This document shows, piece after piece, positions 1 to 11,286 of a stretch of 64,000 nt of DNA. The position numbers and the translations under genes were made by a program. Under the pieces are notes generated by a model. That model had not been told where the DNA came from. It did not search any database and saw only the letters and a program-made list of their open reading frames with translations. The stretch is from Ilyonectria destructans. Lineage: Eukaryota > Ascomycota > Sordariomycetes > Hypocreales > Nectriaceae. The DNA lies in the NCBI GenBank assembly GCA_020740775.1, contig JAHEWK010000008.1, positions 1,612,001 to 1,676,000 on the forward strand, in the 5' to 3' direction. The first letter of the stretch is position 1; each line of letters begins with the position of its first letter.

Positions 1-1779
1 ACTAGATTAGGGGTTGAAGAGTCTCTGGAACTGGGAATTGCGAGAATTGGGATGGCGTGGAGAGGACGCTTCTGTGACCGTTGCGGCGCAGGCACAATCG
101 AAACGGCCCATGATTATGAATTTGGAGTTTGTCTTGAAGTATGTAGCAGGCGAGGCAGCATTCACTGATAATTACGTGCAGATTCAACCTCGAGACTCTC
201 AGCATTCTTATTCAAGCTCTCCCAGATTGGGGAGCCACAGGGGAGGGGGGGGCCTTTGGCACTATCGACCACCACTTGTTGGTACGAGACCCAATCCAAT
301 GTTACGAAATCCACTCGCGTCTCCATCTCCATCCCACTCCACCCAATACGGCCCAGTCCACGGATGCCAGCTAGCCAATGCGATGCTGGCGTCTCCTAAA
401 GAAGGCAGGTCGATCGCCTTTGACGTGGTTCAGTCCTGTCCTGTAGGTGCGCTGCACCTTGTGTGAATGGGGGGAGTTTCGGGAGGATCGAGCAAGGGAT
501 GAAGGGAGGGAGAGACTTAAGGGATGCTATCAATAGTAACGGTCGCCGTCTCGTCCCTTGCTCGACGCGCACAAATATCCATGGTTCCTACTACGTAGAA
601 GTTGGAGTAAGAAGTAGTGGATTGGTTTCTTTCTTTAGGAGCCGTTCTTCAGGGGGCCTCTCCAGGTTGCGTTCCCGCCCTTTCCACTCGGGGGGCGTCC
701 ATGCTAACTGCCGACGTGCTGGTAAGCCAGAGAGTGTCAGGCTTACTGCACCACACAGCGAAGAAGTGAGAAATGTGTCATCTGTTGGATTATAGAGGCG
801 AAGTATCTTCTGCGAGCACTTGAATGAGAATAGGAGATGGCCCGTTTCTCCCGCTGGTGGTCGGTCCTCGGCCGTCGTCACTCGCTCGTGTGAGGTGCCC
901 ACTCCTCTACACTCACTCAAAGAGCTTGGGCACCCACTCTACAGTGGAAAGGAGGACCCCTCTAGCGCCCACAGCGCCAAAGACAGAGCCCCCCACCGCT
1001 CCGGGCGCCCCTAGCGCTCAGTGCCTCTCCAGTGGCCACAGCGAGGCCCCAAAAGAAGAGCGGCGGCGGCTAGCTGATAATTACCCATAATCCCCGTAAC
1101 CCGTGCGCCAATCCGCATCCTTGCTTCTACTGGCTTTACTTTGGGTTACCCTTGCTCGACTTGGACCTGTGCATCGCCCATCCCCCGACCTTTGACTTGG
1201 GACCAGAACCGAACCCCGACCAGATCAGTCCCCCAGGCGGCCACAACTCCTGCTACTTCTGCTACGTCGCAGTGCTCAACTCGAACGCCGACGCTGCAAA
1301 GGACAGCAGTCACCGCCTAGATCCAGGGCCGTCTGTCGCCTCTCGCCCTCCCGCCCTAAACTCTCCCACACCTCCCACAACTCTCCGCCGCTCTCCGCAA
1401 CCCCCCTTCCGCTTCCGCCTCTGCGCGCACCTGTGGGAGTGAGAGCCTGGCAGCCTGTGCCCTTGCGAAACCAACTTCGCTCCGTCATCGCACACACCCA
1501 CGCCCGATCCAGGTTTCAAGTCTCAACCGCCGGCCGAATCGACTCGGGCCCCTCCCCGGATCGTCACTCAAGCCTGTTCCTGCTGCGTTTCGGCGGAGAA
1601 GCGTCTGCGTTCCCCCATCATGCGAGCGGCCCCGGGCCAGCAATCCGCATTCACGTGTTTCACCTAGCCGTTCGAACCCGCCTCGCCCTCAACTCCTCTC
1701 ACCCCCCCGGCGCGACCCCGAATACGATTCTACCCAAGACCACTACTGCGGCCACCTCCGCACCGACGTTGCCCTCGCC
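1..1779. other. Gene-free region and long leader upstream of the formin
   Basis: No convincing coding exon is seen on either strand. The open frames here are short, of odd composition and not recognisable. The stretch from about 1100 to 1779 is strongly C-rich, as expected for a fungal promoter and 5' leader, and probably belongs to the downstream formin gene. A non-coding RNA cannot be excluded by eye. Confidence 0.55.
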
Positions 1780-4700
1780 ATGTGTGCAGACAAGACGAGG
1801 CAGTCCTCGGGCGGCCGCTCGATCTTCTCCCGCAGCAAACATAAGGAGAAGGACAAGCGCTATACAGAAGACTCCCGATACCCACCAGACGATGCCGCCA
1901 GCTACCGCTCCTCGCGCCACCACCGAGAATCCTCCAATGTCTCCATTGAGCGCTCGGGGTCTCCTGATGGAGGCATCAACATGATGGCCGGGGTCATTAC
2001 CTCGATACCCTACGATACCCTCGCCGGCGGCTCCCGATCCCCGATCCCCGTCGAATATCTACCCAAGGGCGAGCAGGTGCCAGTGCGCCGTGAACCCCTC
2101 CCTCACCACCTCAATAAAGGGATGGACTTCCACCAATATCCCAGCTTCGATGCGCCCACTACACCCACCGGCGCCCATTCCCCTGGTAGGTCACCGGCTC
2201 CCAATAACCTCACCATGGCGTCAACAGGTCGCCAGGCCCAGTACCAGCAATGGGGACCAGGCACACCCCGAGGCAGCTCAACCCCCACAAACGGCGGCCG
2301 ATACGACTCTTACATATCCTCCAACGGACGGGGCTCTGCCGATAATCTCAGCGTCTACTCAGGGAACCCAGGCCCAAATGATCCCAGGCTCTCGCGCGCA
2401 TCAAATCTGGCACCGCCCGGTGCTTCCGCCCAAAGCACATACGCCAACCAGCAATCCCACCGCCTAACCAAGTTTCCCGCACCTGGACAAGGCGGCCACG
2501 ATGGTTTTCACTTCCCGAAACCCGACGACGATAATGTGGTGGAACAGATGTTCCTCCAGCTCATGCAGAAGCGAGGGTGGCATAACCTCCCCGAGCAGGC
2601 TAGGAGGCAAATGATGGCATACCCTTCTCAGAAGAAGTGGACGCTGCTATACCAGGACCGACTCACCGAATGGCAGGGCGAGCAGAAGCGCAGACAGAGT
2701 GTCCGCCCGAACCAATATGCAGCCCCCGATATCACCACTTACTCTGACGAGGAAGGTACCCCTGAATGGTACGTGAGACGAGTCATGGAGGATAGACTTG
2801 ATACCAAGGGAATGGGGAGTTTGGAAGTCAACTTGAGAACCCAGCAGATCGGCTGGGTCAAGAGATTTGTTGAATGTCAGGGCCAGGTCGCCCTGATGAC
2901 CTTGCTGCTTAAGATCAACCGCAAGACAGCGCAGGGCCCTGCGCAACCAGACAGCAACAGGTCCGATAAGAACCTCGACCGCGAGTATGATATTATCAAG
3001 TGTGTCAAGGCTCTTATGAACAACAAGTTTGGTGCCGATGATGCCCTCGTTCACCAGAAGGTCATGGTCGCCCTCGCCACCTCACTCATCTCGCCGCGCC
3101 TGACCACCAGGAAACTTGTCAGCGAAATCCTCACCTTCCTGTGTACTTGGGGTGAAAATGGTGAAGGTCATCTTAAAGTTATCCAGGCGATGGACGAGGT
3201 CAAGTCGCAGGCAGGCGAGAATGGCCGATTCGATTCCTGGATGCGCTTGGTGGAGGTCACCGTTGATGGTCGCGGAAAGATGGGTAGTCTGGTGGGTGCG
3301 AGTGAAGAGTTGAGGACTGGCGGCATTGGCATGGAGAACCTACTCATGGAATACGCGGTTGCTACGCTCTTCCTGATCAACATGATGGTCGACTCGCCCG
3401 AGAAGGACCTTCAGTTGCGGATTCACATTCGCGCCCAGTTCACAGCATGTGGCATCAGGCGCGTCCTGCACAAGATGGAGGGGTTCCAATATGACCTCCT
3501 GGACAAACAAATCGAGCGGTTCCGCACCAACGAAGCCATTGACTACGAGGATATGCTCGAGAGGGAGAATAGCAGCATCAAGGACAACGTTGAAGGCGAT
3601 GTAAAGGATCTTACCGACCCCGTGCAGATTGCCGATGCCATTCAGCAACGCCTCGTGGGAACAAAGACGCAAGATTACTTCGTCTCAGCCCTCCAGCACC
3701 TCATGCTCATCCGATCCAACGATGGCGAGGAGCGCCTGCGCATGTTCCAGCTAGTCGATTCAATGCTAAGTTACGTGGCCATGGATCGACGACTACCCAA
3801 CATGGACCTCAAGCAAAGCCTCAACTTTACTGTCCAGAGTCTGCTCGACAAGCTACACACAGATTCGGAGGCCCGGCAAGCTCAGGATGAGTCTCTTGAG
3901 TCGCGGCAGATAGCCGAGGCCGCGATGGCAGAGCGTGATGAGATGCAGGCAAGGCTTGAACTCGGGGCTGATGGACTGGTCGCCAAGATGCAACGGCAGA
4001 TGGACGAGCAAACCCGATTTATCGAGGCCCAACGGCGGCAAGCAGATGGGCTCAAGGCCGAATTGGAAAATATACAAACTGTGCGAGCCAAGGAGGCTCA
4101 ACGCAACGAGCTGGAGACGCGAGAGCTGTACCTCATGCTCCGAGACGCTCAGGATATCGCCGCTTCGAAGGCAGTGAAGAGCAATGCCAAGGCCGCACCC
4201 AATGAACCCCCGGCCCAAATGCAGGGCATCCTGGATCGCGATCGTCTCATGGAGCGTCTCCAGATGCAGATTGAGCGACAGAAGACCCAGTTCAAGCTGG
4301 AAGGCCGCGTTTGGGGAGAAACCGTCGGCCCCTCAGATCGCCTTCGGGCCCTTCGAGAGGAAATGGAGGGAGATGTCCCGACCACACCCCCCGGCGGTGG
4401 AACACCACCTCACGACTTCACAAACAGTATGCTCGGCAGCATCAACCGACAGACCAAGATCCCCCGAAAGCCTATCAGGCGACGCGGAGAGGACGGCGAG
4501 GTGATCGAGGAAGGAGACGAAACCGAGGGCGAGGATGGTGTCGTCTACGAGAAGCCCAGAATCATCGAGATGAAGCGGCCAGTCATGGATCCCGGACAGC
4601 AGGCTGGCTTCCTTGGAGAGATTGGATCCAAAGTCAAGAGATACGACGCCAGCGATTCGGAGGATGGCGAAACCACTGCCGGTCTATCTCACCCCAGCAT

Positions 4701-6982
4701 GGAGTCGCCCATCACAACCCCTGGCGATGGCGAAACGCCCAAGATTCAAGTTACCCGGGCAGGTGGACCACCGCCGCCGCCTCCTCCGCCACCACCTCCT
4801 CTGCCCGGACATCTACCCGGGGCCCCCCCACCTCCGCCGCCTCCGCCTCCGCCTCCGCCTCTACCGGGTCACCTTCCCGGAGGTCCGCCGCCGCCACCTC
4901 CGCCGCCACCTCTACCTGGCATGTTGCCCGGTGGACCCCCGCCTCCTCCTCCGCCTCCGCCTCTCCCTGGTGCTGCGGGAATGCCACCACCGCCACCTCC
5001 CCCGATGCCTGGCGCAAAGTCTGGCCATTTCTTGCCTCAGCAAGCTGGCTTTGTGGCTCCCGGCATTGGCTTGCCTGTTGTGCGACCCAAGAAGAAGCTC
5101 AAGGCTCTGCATTGGGAGAAGGTCGATACCCCTGAGACAAGTCACTGGGCGGCTCACACACCCTCTGCCGAAGAGCGCGAGGAGAAATACCAAGAGCTCA
5201 GTAAAAAGGGTATCTTGGACGAAGTCGAGAAGCTGTTCTTGGCCAAGGAGATCAAGAAGATTGGCATGGGAAGCTCTAAGAAGGATGACAAGAAGCAACT
5301 CATTTCTTCCGATCTGCGGAAGGCTTATGGTAAGTCTTGGTCAGATTTGACTCACGTATGGCTGCTGACAACAATTAGAAATTGCTTTTGCCAAGTTCTC
5401 CCAGCATACTGTTGAAAAGGTTGTGCAAATGATTATCCACTGTGACACAGACGTATTGGACAACCCTGTGGTCATGGACTTCCTGCAAAAGGATGACCTG
5501 TGTAACATCCCGGACAACACCGTCAAGCAGATGGCACCGTACAGCAAGGACTGGACTGGACCCGAGGCCACCAAGCAGAACCGGGAGCAGGACCCCACTG
5601 AACTTACTCGCCAAGATCAGATTTACCTGTACACTGCGTTTGAGTTGCATCATTATTGGAAGAGCCGAATCAGGGCGTTGGCACTCACACGTAGCTTCGA
5701 GCTTGACTACGAGGAGATCAACGAGAAGATTCGCCAGGTTGTTGCTGTATCTGAGTCTCTTCGGGACTCTGTGTCTCTCATGAATGTCCTCGGTCTCATT
5801 TTGGATATTGGTAACTACATGAACGACGCAAACAAGCAAGCGCGCGGCTTCAAGCTCAGCTCTCTAGCTAGACTAGGCATGGTCAAGGACGACAAGAACG
5901 AGTCGACGCTGGCAGATCTTGTGGAACGAATTGTTCGAAACCAATACCCTGAGTGGGAAGGCTTTGCCGATGATATCGGCGGTGTCATGATTGTGCAGAA
6001 GATCAACATTGAGCAGCTTCAAACCGACGGCAAGAAGTACATCGACAACATCAAGAACGTCCAGATGTCACTGGACTCGGGCAACCTGAGCGATACCAAA
6101 AAGTTCCACCCCGAAGATCGAGTCAGTCAGATTGTACAGCGATGCATGAAAGAGGCCAGGAGGAAGGCGGAGCAGATGGAACTTTACCTGGATGAGATGA
6201 TGAAGACTTACAAGGATATTATGGTCTTCTATGGCGAAGACCCCGGGGATGAGAACGCCCGACGAGACTTCTTTGCCAAGCTGGCCCTCTTTGTGGGCGA
6301 GTGGAAGAAGTCGCGGGACAAGAACGTCACGGTGGAGGCGACGAGGAAGCGCAACGAGGCGTCGATGAAGCGAAAGCACGCCCAGTTGAAGATCAACAAC
6401 GCGATCGGAGACGTTGGCCCTACATCTCCTTCCAACACTGGCGCAATGGACTCCCTGCTGGAGAAGTTGCGTGCTGCCGCGCCGCAGGTTCGGGACCAGA
6501 GAGACCGACGCCGCCGTGCGCGCCTCAAGGACCGACACCAGGTCCGTGTTGCATCAGGGCAGAAGATTCCGGATATCGACGAGATTCCCGAAGCCGAAGC
6601 TACCATAAAGGAGGCTGCGGAGCCGACCATCGACGAAGATGGAAACCCGTTGAGCCCAGGCTTGTCGTCGCCTAGAGAAGGCGGAGACGACGTTGCCGAC
6701 CGGGCAGCGGCACTACTTCAGGGCATGCGTGGAGGTGATGGCGCGGATGATAATGACCCGGAGAGGCGGGAGAGTCTGCGAAAAGCGAGGAGACAGACAG
6801 CAGAGGAGGAGCGGAGACTGCGCAGGAGAAGACGAGAGAAGGCGAGCGCCACTCAACCCGAGGATGGCAAGGAAGAGACGAAAGAGGAGGCTACAACAGA
6901 GAACGGTCACGCAGGAGAGGATTTACTATCACCGACAACGTCCACGAACGGCGAGCCCGCAGAGGAGGAGGACAAGGCATGA
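1780..6982 (+). CDS. sepA: Formin, SepA/Bni1 type (actin nucleator)
   Basis: Exons 1780..5329 and 5379..6982; the 49-bp intron (GTAAGT...ACAATTAG) joins ...KAY to EIAFAKF. The product is 1717 aa, close to the usual size of filamentous-fungal SepA. Domains in order are a basic, disordered N-terminus; the GTPase-binding/FH3 region (about residues 245-690), beginning near VEQMFLQLMQKRGW; a coiled coil (about 700-860); an FH1 region with four long proline blocks separated by LPG spacers (about 995-1080); FH2 from about 1100 (KKKLKALHWEKV) to about 1500; and a DAD-like autoinhibitory motif (MDSLLEKLR followed by a basic RRRRAR run) near 1540-1560. The tail is charged. By family knowledge, Rho-GTP releases DAD autoinhibition and FH1-FH2 then assembles profilin-actin into cables and the septal ring at hyphal tips and septa. 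The start at 1780 is the first Met of the frame; an upstream exon cannot be excluded. Confidence 0.95.
4764..5018 (+). repeat. FH1 polyproline repeat tract in the formin
   Basis: CCN-rich low-complexity DNA encodes four uninterrupted proline runs of about 8-12 residues, each followed by a leucine-proline-glycine spacer, then shorter blocks. This is the profilin-binding FH1 track. Repeat number is likely to vary between strains through slippage. Confidence 0.85.
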
Positions 6983-7514
6983 GGGAAAGGATTTGCTTGG
7001 GAAATGCATTGCATGGTGTCGGACGCCCAAACAGGAGCGAGCAGCGTGCGCAAATACCGCACGCGCGCCGCACATAATGTCTACATTAGCACATAGAGCG
7101 GGAGCACCGGAGAACAGACGAGCGTTTTTGAAAGGAGCCAAGGTCGGAATCTTTCCAAAAACTAGAATAACTGTGGGCGGGTTGGAAGTCCTGGATGGGT
7201 TCACTGCACTATGTTTACGGTGGGATAATTTATCATACCTGGTATTCTTACCGAAATGGCGTTTGGTTTTTGAACTGTGCAGCTCGACACGATGTGAAAC
7301 TGATGACGCTTACTCTTTATGCGATAGTTTCGTGTAGTAGTTTATTGTGGATTGTTCTTATGATGCCTAAACGCCAGCTGGATTCTCTTTCTCTTTCGCC
7401 TGGCTGTCTCTTATACAGGCTTGTTCTTTTTGTTCCAACGGATATCAAATCATCAAGTCATACGTGCTCTGAATCGGACCTCCACCAACCTCTCAACCTT
7501 CTCGCTTGCTTGGC
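6983..7514. other. Convergent 3' intergenic region
   Basis: This AT-richer stretch lies between the formin stop and the stop of the opposite-strand SNRNP27 gene. It presumably holds both 3' UTRs and polyadenylation sites. No gene is seen. Confidence 0.6.
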
Positions 7515-8351
7515 TTATCTCGAGGGGCTCAGCGGTCGGTTGAACCCACCCTGCCGGTTCATGTACTGTCGGTACTCGAGCTTCTTGTCCTTCTTGACGG
7601 CGCCGACATTGTTGCCCGCCACCTTCTTGTTCTTGGTGGTCCCGAACCCACCAAAGCCCATCATGGCCTGCATCGCCGCCATGTCGTCGTCCACCTCGGG
7701 CTCCGCGTCGTCGGACACTTCGCCGGCATCCATGGCGTCGTCCTCGGCGTCGTCGACCTTGTCGTTGCGCCGCTCGGAGTGCGGAGATCGGCTGTTGCGC
7801 GCAGAGACGTTGAAGGACATGTGCGGAGCCGGCTTCTTGCTGTCGGGCTTGGAGCGCGTGGGCAGCGCCGACTCTTGAGGCGGGCTGTGGGAGCGGTTGT
7901 GTGGCGAAGTAGAGCGGGGATTCTTGCCTGGGCGGAGAGTTAGTTTCATTGTGCTAGCAAGGCTTGGGTTTGTGTGTGGGTGAGTCGAACCTCGTCTGTC
8001 CCGGTCGTCATCGCGCCGGTGTCGAGGCGCATCCTCTTCACCATCGTCTCTGCGTCTATCCCTGCGATCTCTGTCGTCGAAGTGTCGTGGTCCGTCCCTC
8101 CGGCCGCGCGACGGTCTGTTTCTATCACCGTCGCGGTCGCGGGGCCTTCTATCGGGCGAGCGAGAGCGATCTCGCTGCCCGCCACGTCGGTCATTTGAGC
8201 GGTCGTTTGAGCGGTCGCGATACCCTCGACGATCAGCGTCCCTGTCGCGGTCCCGATCGCGGTTGTTCGGGCCGCCGCGTCGGTCTCGGCGGTCGGATTC
8301 GTCCCACATCTGGCGGCTGTCTGGCCGGTGGCGGCGGCGAGAGTCACCCAT
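7515..8351 (-). CDS. SNRNP27: U4/U6.U5 tri-snRNP 27 kDa-like protein
   Basis: The family-specific signature is the C-terminal block MMGFGGFGTTKNKKVAGN followed by KKLEYRQYMNRQGGFNRPLSP, ending at the stop at 7515. It is preceded by a long Arg/Asp/Ser-rich (RD/RS-like) N-terminal half. Members are small tri-snRNP components in the nucleus whose C-terminal domain contacts the catalytic core. The frame is open over 278 codons, but a 63-bp intron at 7928..7990 is likely: the acceptor CGCCCAG has a CTAAC branch site 11 nt upstream, and removal turns an unrelated Thr/His-rich insert into a smooth basic sequence. The donor GTTCGA is weak. Because 63 is a multiple of 3 and there is no stop inside, both spliced (257 aa) and retained (278 aa) forms would be in frame. 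It diverges from the glucosidase gene. Confidence 0.9.
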   Translation of the reverse strand: MGDSRRRHRPDSRQMWDESDRRDRRGGPNNRDRDRDRDADRRGYRDRSNDRSNDRRGGQRDRSRSPDRRPRDRDGDRNRPSRGRRDGPRHFDDRDRRDRRRDDGEEDAPRHRRDDDRDRRGSTHPHTNPSLASTMKLTLRPGKNPRSTSPHNRSHSPPQESALPTRSKPDSKKPAPHMSFNVSARNSRSPHSERRNDKVDDAEDDAMDAGEVSDDAEPEVDDDMAAMQAMMGFGGFGTTKNKKVAGNNVGAVKKDKKLEYRQYMNRQGGFNRPLSPSR

Positions 8352-8716
8352 CGTTGCGGTGCTGGGGAGTGAATGTGTTGAAGGAGGTTTAACGCGACGT
8401 CAAGATTCGACAAGGCGTCGATTTTCGGCAGGCTGAAGCAACGGCGGCTAAGCTGGGTGGGTCTAGGATCTGGTGGCGGTGGCTAGTGCGCAGAGCTGGC
8501 TGCTATTGGCCGAAGCTTGTGCCTGCTCAGACTCTAAATCCATGAGCTTCAGCCTTGCAGCTTGGAGCATCGTCATCTGCCATCGGCAAACGTGTTCACT
8601 CAACTCGGCCGCGCAGAAGCACGCCGATGATCCAGCGCCTTGTCTTTAAATCCGTTTTCGTCTGACACTTTTAAAGGCCTCGCAAGCCTCGAGGACGCAA
8701 ACTTGACCTTGCCACC
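8352..8716. promoter_or_regulatory. Divergent promoter between SNRNP27 and glucosidase I
   Basis: A 365-bp gap separates two start codons that point away from each other, so it must hold both promoters and leaders. No coding exon is seen. I cannot assign individual factor sites. Confidence 0.5.
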
Positions 8717-11286
8717 ATGCCGAAGTTGGCGCAATGGGTGGCTGCAGCGGTCCTGGCGCTGGGCGCTTCCGCTGCCGACGAAGCTGACTCTGCCTCGGTG
8801 CTCACCGCGGAAATCGGCCGTCAGAACAATGAGAGCCTCTTCTGGGGCCCCTACAAGCCGAACCTGTATTTTGGCGTGCGCCCGCGAACGCCTAATGCGC
8901 TGTGGACGGGACTGATGTGGGGGAGGGTTGATGGTTACGACGACATTGGAAATGGTGAGTGTGGGCGGGTGGTCCCGAAAGTCTGCGCATGCTAACTTTG
9001 GCCTGCGTTAGCCTTCCGATATACATGCGAGCAGGGTGAAGACATCCATGGGTATGGCTGGGACGAGTACGATGCGCGTACTGGTGGCGTCCAGACGATC
9101 CACGATGAGGGCAACAGGATCGACATCACGACTTCGTTTGTAAAGGTTCCTGGTGGGAAGCATGGCGGCAGCTGGGCTACTAGAATCAAGGGCGAGCCAC
9201 GAGAGGGAGTTCCGCTGGACACCAAGACCATGCTGTTCTACTACATCGCGCAGGAGGGTGGCGGCGATTTGGAGACTGAGGGCGAGGGCACTGAGTCTGG
9301 ATTCGCCGAAGACGTCACCTTCAAGGGAAACTCCAAGACTCTAGGCGACTACAAGCTCCTCGTTACAAAGGGCACTGGAGAGCACCCAACATCCAACCAT
9401 CCCCTCGTGCCTGATCGACATGGAGACAAGACCGTCGTCATCAGTGCCGACGTCCCTCCCGAGGTGGTGTGGCAGGGCAAGCCGGTTGTCTTCAAGCACC
9501 TCCAGGAAGCTGTCAAATTCGTCCAGGACAACGTCGACATGGCCAACCCGCCGCCGGCGTGGCAAGTCTACCGCGTTGGCCACAGCCCAGGCAAAGGCAA
9601 TGTGCACATTGTGCAGAAGACATTTGAAGGGGCTTTTGAGTTTGATGTCATATTCTCATCCGCATCGGCTGGCCAAGAGCTGAAGTCTGAGGACGTAACG
9701 GAAGAACTGAAACAGTCGTCCCAGCTCTTTACCGAGCGGTTCTCAAGTGTCTTCGACCTCAAGGAGCCCTTCACAGCCAACAAGTATAAGAAGTTCGGCA
9801 AGAGCATGTTCTCCAACCTCCTCGGTGGCATCGGATATTTCAACGGCCACCAAATTATCGACCGATCGTATGCGCCCGAGTATGAGGAAGAGGACGAGGG
9901 CTTCTGGGTGGACGCTGCGGAAGCGAGGGAGCGAAGACAGCAAAAGCCCGAGGGCCCGTACGAGCTGTTCACGAGCGTTCCGTCGCGACCCTTCTTCCCT
10001 CGAGGCTTCCTGTGGGACGAAGGATTCCACCTCGTGCCGATCGCGGATTGGGACATCGACCTGACTCTGGAGATTGTCAGTAGTTGGTACAATACTATGG
10101 ATGACGATGGCTGGATTGCTCGAGAGCAGATTCTCGGCGCAGAGGCGCGCAGCAAGGTGCCCGCCGAGTTTCAGGTCCAGTACCCTCACTACGCCAACCC
10201 GCCCACGCTATTCCTCATTATCGAGGGATTCATGGAGCGCCTCCGTGCAGCCAACGGAAGTCAGCCCGTCGCCAAGGAGCACCTATCGGCTAGCAACCCT
10301 CTACAGATGGCCCACCTCGACAACGTCGAGCTCGGAGAGGCGTATCTGCGAAAGCTGTACCCCCTCCTGCGCCGCCAGTACGATTGGTTCCGCAAGACGC
10401 AGCGTGGTGACATCAAGTCATACGACCGCGAAGCTTTCTCGAGTAAGGAGGCGTATCGATGGAAGGGCCGAACGGAGACGCACATCTTGACAAGTGGCCT
10501 CGACGACTACCCCCGAGCGCAACCCCCGCACCCTGGTGAGCTGCACGTCGACCTCATGTCGTGGGTGGGCCTCATGACAAAATCTCTCCTGAGCATCGCG
10601 GACGCCCTGGGGATCGAAGAGGACGTGGCTGAGTACACGAAGTCGCTCAGGGCTATCGAGCGCAACCTGGATGACCTTCACTGGTCGGAAAAGGAGGGTT
10701 GCTACTGCGACGCGACCATTGACGAGTACGAGGAGCATGCGCTGGTGTGCCACAAGGGCTATATCTCGTTGTTCCCGTTCTTGGTTGGCTTGATGAAGCC
10801 CGAGGACCCCAAGTTGGACAAGATTTTGGACCTCATTGGTGACGAGGATCACCTCTTTAGCCCCCACGGACTGCGTAGTCTGAGCAAACAAGATGAGTTT
10901 TACGAGACTGGCGAGAACTACTGGCGTAGTCCGGTTTGGATGCCCATCAACTACTTGGCCCTGTCTCAGCTCCGAGTAAGTTTCCCCCTATTTTCTCACC
11001 TCCCCCCTTTATCGTTCGATATCACTGACTTGGGCTGTAGAATGTGGCCACTCAGGATGGTCCGTACCAGGAGAAGGCCAGTGACCTGTTTTCTCGGCTG
11101 CGCAAGAACCTCGTGGATACGATTTACACGAGCTGGGAGGAGACAGGCTTCGCGTGGGAGCAGTACAATCCCGATACGGGTGCCGGACAGCGGACTCAGC
11201 ACTTTACTGGGTGGACTAGCTTGGTTGTCAAGGTCATGGCTATGGAAGAGCCAAGCGATGGGGGCCGGACAAAGGATGAGCTGTGA
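8717..11286 (+). CDS. cwh41: Mannosyl-oligosaccharide glucosidase (ER glucosidase I, GH63)
   Basis: Exons 8717..8954, 9012..10975 and 11041..11286; the introns are 57 bp (branch GCTAAC, acceptor GTTAG) and 65 bp (GTAAGT...TGTAG). The product is 815 aa, normal for the family. It trims the outermost alpha-1,2-linked glucose from Glc3Man9GlcNAc2 on nascent glycoproteins in the ER lumen. The N-terminus ([20 protein letters not shown]) is a hydrophobic signal or signal-anchor. It is followed by the typical [19 protein letters not shown] and GYGWDEYD segments of the GH63 N-terminal domain, and by the (alpha/alpha)6 catalytic domain with [17 protein letters not shown] and the late [12 protein letters not shown] region. 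The last exon carries [15 protein letters not shown]. The frame continuing past 10975 is only intron read-through. Confidence 0.96.

Noticed and set aside
4311..5135. Plus-strand 274-codon frame inside the formin
   Set aside because: Alternative-frame shadow of the coiled-coil and polyproline region of sepA.
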